Source: Salvelinus alpinus (taxonomy: Eukaryota > Chordata > Actinopteri > Salmoniformes > Salmonidae). From it: a stretch of 64,000 nucleotides of DNA. Positions within the stretch are counted from its first letter, which is position 1, and each line of letters begins with the position of its first letter. Where the stretch lies: assembly GCF_045679555.1 (NCBI RefSeq), contig NC_092093.1, forward strand, positions 66,721,714-66,785,713, read 5' to 3'. Under the pieces are notes generated by a model, which did not search any database, was not told the DNA's origin, and was given only the letters and a program-made list of their open reading frames with translations. Positions 55,167 to 64,000 of the stretch are shown here, piece by piece. Position numbers and translations under genes: made by a program.

Positions 55167-56497
55167 TACAGTTGAAGTCGGAAGTTTACATACACCTTAG
55201 CCAAATACATTTAAACTCAGTTTTTCACAATTTCTGACATTTAATCCTAGTATAAATTCACTGTCTTAGGTCAGTTAGGATCACCACTTTATTTTAAGAA
55301 TGTGAAATGTCAGAATAATAGTAGAGAGAATTACTTATTTCAGCTTTTATTTCTTTCATCACATTCCCAGTGGGTAAAAAGTTTACATACACTCAATTAG
55401 TATTCGGCAGCATTGCCTTTAGATTGTTTAACTTGGGTCAAACATTGCGGGTAGCCTTCCACAAGCTTCCCACAATAAGTTGGGTGAATTTTGGCCCATT
55501 CCTCCTGACAGAGCTGGTGTAACTGAGTCAGGTTTGTAGGCCTCCTTGCTCGAACACACTTTTTCCGTTCTGCCCACACATTTTCTATAGGATTGAGGTC
55601 AGGGCTTTGTGATGGCCACTCCAATACCTTGACTTTGTTATCTTTAAGCCATTCTGCCACAACTTTGGAAGTATGCTTGGGGTCATTGTCCATTTGGAAG
55701 ACCCATTTGCTACCAAGCTTTAACTTCCTGGCTGATGTCATGAGATGTTGCTACAATATATTCACATAATTTTCCTACCTCATGATGCCATCTATTTTAT
55801 GAACTGCACCAGTCCCTCCTGCAGCAAAGCACCCCCACAACATGATGCTGCCACCAACGTGCTTCACGGTTGGGATGGTGTTCTTTGGCTTGCAAGCCTC
55901 CCCCTGTTTCCTCCAAACATTACGATGTTCATTATGGCCAAACAGTTCAATTTTAGTTTCATCAAACCAGAGGACATTTCTCCAAAAAGTACAATCTTTG
56001 TCCCCATGTGCAGTTGCAAACCGTAGTCTGGCTTTTTTATGACGGTTTTGGAGCAGTGGCTTCTTCCTTGCTGAGCGGCCTTTCAGGTTATGTCGATATA
56101 GGACTCGTTTTACTATGGATATAGATACTTTTGTACCTGTTTCCTCCAGCATCGTCACAAAGTCCTTTGCTGTTGTTCTGGGATTGATTTGCACTTTTCG
56201 CACCAAAGTACGTTCATCTCTAGGAGACAGAATGCGTCTCCTTCCTGAGCGGTATGGCTGCGTGGTCCCATGGTGTTTATACGTGCGTACTATTGTTTGT
56301 ACAGATGAACGTGGTACCTTCAGGCGTTTGGAAATTGCTCCCAAGGATGAACCAGACTTGTGGATGTCATGCACAAAGTAGATGTCCTAACCAACTTGCC
56401 AAAACTATAGTTTGTTATCAAGAAATGTGTGGAGTGGTTGAAAAACGAGTTTTAATGACTACAACCTAGTGTATGTTAACTTCCGACTTCAACTGTA
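55167..56497 (-). mobile_element. Sleeping Beauty-type Tc1 element, internally deleted
   Basis: The ends cagttgaagtcggaagttta (55169) and taacttccgacttcaactg (to 56495) are well preserved and lie between TA dinucleotides. The left inner binding site is present (agtgggtaaaaagtttacat at 55369). On the right side about 270 bp are missing, joining tgtggatgtcatgcac at about 56365-56375. That deletion removes the inner binding site and the transposase start. Confidence 0.92.
55397..56374 (-). pseudogene. Sleeping Beauty-type transposase, N-terminus deleted and frameshifted
   Basis: The minus strand reads [20 protein letters not shown] onward, closer to the Sleeping Beauty protein than the copy at 17103. 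The first 14 or so residues are lost to the deletion. Asp in [10 protein letters not shown], Asp in MDNDPKHT and Glu in NPIENVW are all kept. A frame break at about 55742-55775 separates the first catalytic part (55775-56374) from the rest (55397-55741). It ends NAAEY with the natural stop. Confidence 0.9.
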
Positions 56498-56835
56498 TGT
56501 TAACGTGGCCTATTTTCTGGGGTGCTTGATTGTTATCATTGCTTTACTGGGAAGCTTAGCAGCTTAGTAAACGTGGACATGCTCATGTTATTTATCAGTA
56601 ATGCAACTCGGTTTTATACTGGACAGACTATCCCCAATAAGATCCCCAAAGATATGTGAGCTCATTGTCCCTGTCAGAACCAGCAGTTCATTGGTCCATT
56701 ACTTAATGGGGGGAATGTATCAACTCAACCCAAATATGTTCCCTATTGCTGGGCCTGAGTCTGCAGTCCAGTCCCCCCCTCAAGCATCGCTCCACAGCCC
56801 AGCCCAGCCAAGCCTGTAGTACATTTGCTCTCTTT
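56498..56835. other. No gene recognised; possibly further LINE A sequence
   Basis: Non-coding sequence between the Tc1 element and the first CT array. Confidence 0.4.
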
Positions 56836-62734
<5,899 letters not shown>

Positions 62735-62818
62735 AATCTCTCTCTCTCTCTCTCTCTCTCTGTCTCCTTCTCTCTCTCTGTCTCCCTCTCTATCTCTCTC
62801 TCTCTGTCTCCCTCTCTA
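62735..62818. repeat. CT array between the two LINE C copies
   Basis: 84 bp of ctct and gtctcc units. It lies exactly between the 3' end of copy 2 and the 5' truncation of copy 1. Confidence 0.93.
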
Positions 62819-63063
62819 TTCAATTCAATTCAAGGGGCTTTATTGGCATGGGAAACATGTGTTAACATTGCCAAAGCAAGTGAGGTAGATAATATACAAA
62901 AGTGAAATAAACAATAAAAATTAACAGTAAACATTACACATACAGAAGTTTCAAAGCAATAAAGACATTACAAATGTCATATTATATATATACAGTGTTG
63001 TAGCAATGTATAAATGGTTAAAGCACACAAGTTAAAATAAATAAACATAAATATGGGTTGTAT

Positions 63064-63806
63064 TTACAATGGTGTTTGTTCTTCACTGGTTGCCCTTTTC
63101 TTGTGGCAACAGGTCACAAATCTTGCTGCTGTGATGGCACACTGTGGAATTTCACCCAGTAGATATGGGAGTTTATCAAAATTGGATTTGTTTTCGAATT
63201 CTTTGTGGATCTGTGTGATCTGAGGGAAATATGTGTCTCTAATATGGTCATACATTGGGCAGGAGGTTAGGAAGTGCAGCTCAGTTTCCACCTCATTTTG
63301 TGGGCAGTGAGCACATAGCCTGTCTTCTCTTGAGAGCCATGTCTGCCTACGGCGGCCTTTCTCAATAGCAAGGCTATGCTCACTGAGTCTGTACATAGTC
63401 AAAGCTTTCCTTAAGTTTGGGTCAGTCACAGTGGTCAGGTATTCTGCCACTGTGTACTCTCTGTTTAGGGCCAAATAGCATTCTAGTTTGCTCTGTTTGT
63501 TTGTTAATTCTTTCCAATGTGTCAAGTAATTATCTTTTTGTTTTCTCATGATTTGGTTGGGTCTAATTGTGCTGTTGTCCTGGGGCTCTGTGGGGTGTGT
63601 TTGTGAACAGAGCCCCAGGACCAGCTTGCTTAGGGGACTCTTCTCCAGGTTCATCTCTCTGTAGGTGATTGCTTTGTTATGGAAGGTTTGGGAATCGCTT
63701 CCTTTTAGGTGGTTGTAGAATTTAACGGCTCTTTTCTGGATTTTGATAATTAGTGGGTATCGGCCTAATTCTGCTCTGCATGCATTATTTGGTGTTGACC
63801 CCTTTA
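63064..63806 (-). pseudogene. LINE C copy 2, C-terminal coding part
   Basis: Open on the minus strand through NACRAELGRYPLIIKIQKRA (63790-63735), VKFYNHLKGS and MNLEKSPLSKLVLGL, to the metal-binding motif CAHCPQNEVETELHFLTSCP and a stop at 63064. The position that is a stop in copy 1 is Ala-Val here (KIQKRAVKFY), which shows the copy-1 stop is a mutation. Left of about 63806 it is fused out of frame to the endonuclease start. Confidence 0.87.
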
Positions 63807-64000
63807 TTGCTTTAGGCCAAAGGCAGATGACCTCAGGCCTTGGATATTCCAGGATGATATAGTGAAGGCTTTTTGTTCCATAAAGTGTCCAATGTTGTTG
63901 GCCGTGTGGTTTGGCCTCAGGCCAGTAAGTGTGAGCAGAGCCTGCTGAGCATCTGGTACATGCCGTTGGCTTGGGCGAGTGTAAGAGTGGGGGTTGGGCC
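63807..64000 (-). pseudogene. LINE C copy 2, start of endonuclease ORF (fused by deletion)
   Basis: On the minus strand the frame reads LTLTGLRPNHTANNIGHFME and QKAFTISSWNIQGLRSSAFG, then a stop at the junction. SWNIQGL is the first strand of an APE-type endonuclease, with its metal-binding Asn. The sequence upstream is cut by the window edge. Confidence 0.75.

Larger units (their letters stand above)
62819..64000 (-). mobile_element. LINE C, copy 2: internally deleted relative, runs off the right edge
   Basis: Its 3' end (ttcaattcaattcaaggggc, ttattggcatgggaaacatg) abuts the CT array at 62818. Going leftward in element orientation it has the C-terminal coding part (63064-63800). Then, at about 63805, it jumps to the beginning of the endonuclease domain (63805-64000: FTISSWNIQGLRSSAFGLK). 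Most of the endonuclease and all of the reverse transcriptase are therefore missing. The sequence differs clearly from copy 1, so it is a sister subfamily. Confidence 0.85.

Overview
The window reads as salmonid fish nuclear DNA (Salmo/Oncorhynchus/Salvelinus type). The evidence is the repeat load, which I recognise from salmonid genomes: HpaI-type SINEs, several Tc1/mariner families including Sleeping Beauty relatives, hAT elements, TG...CA LTR elements that carry a proline-rich reading frame, L2-like LINEs, fold-back MITEs and long TG and CT microsatellites. There are spliced genes and no operons. Most long reading frames belong to mobile elements, not host genes.

Host genes sit in the left quarter. 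tgif1 (minus strand) enters from the left edge. Its homeobox-start exon is at 902-1134 and its tiny first coding exon at 2830-2845; the next exon lies outside the window. A 448-bp tandem duplication lies just upstream of its promoter side. otud1, a single-exon OTU deubiquitinase (plus strand, 7972-9342), is complete with its catalytic Asp, Cys and His. A possible first coding exon of a further plus-strand gene is at 14873-14945. In human the plus-strand gene after OTUD1 is KIAA1217, so this exon may start its orthologue, but I do not recognise the peptide.

From about 9.7 kb rightward the sequence is intronic or intergenic and built of nested transposons. At 9.7-12.4 kb lie two broken Tc1 elements. 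At 15.6-18.5 kb a MITE with a SINE inside is followed by a Sleeping Beauty-type element inserted in an older Tc1 end. At 23.4-27.7 kb lie a hAT MITE with an 8-bp target duplication, another Tc1, and a three-layer nest. At 28.8-35.8 kb lie two hAT transposase remnants, three solo LTRs with 5-bp target duplications (one holding a 1.6-kb Tc1 whose transposase has lost its second catalytic Asp), and a second LTR family. At 38.3-39.9 and 52.1-53.7 kb are two copies of one more Tc1 family.

At 45.1-49.2 kb three 377-bp LTRs alternate with two internal regions, all bracketed by one 5-bp target duplication (catag). The internal region encodes a 656-residue proline-rich repeat protein and no visible polymerase or integrase. 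At 49.8-55.2 kb one LINE is split by another LINE that is itself split by a Tc1. At 56.5-59.2 kb a 1.15-kb unit flanked by CT arrays is tandemly duplicated. At 59.2-64 kb two minus-strand LINEs of one family both end against CT/GA repeats. The first is open across endonuclease and reverse transcriptase except for one stop codon; the second is an internally deleted derivative.
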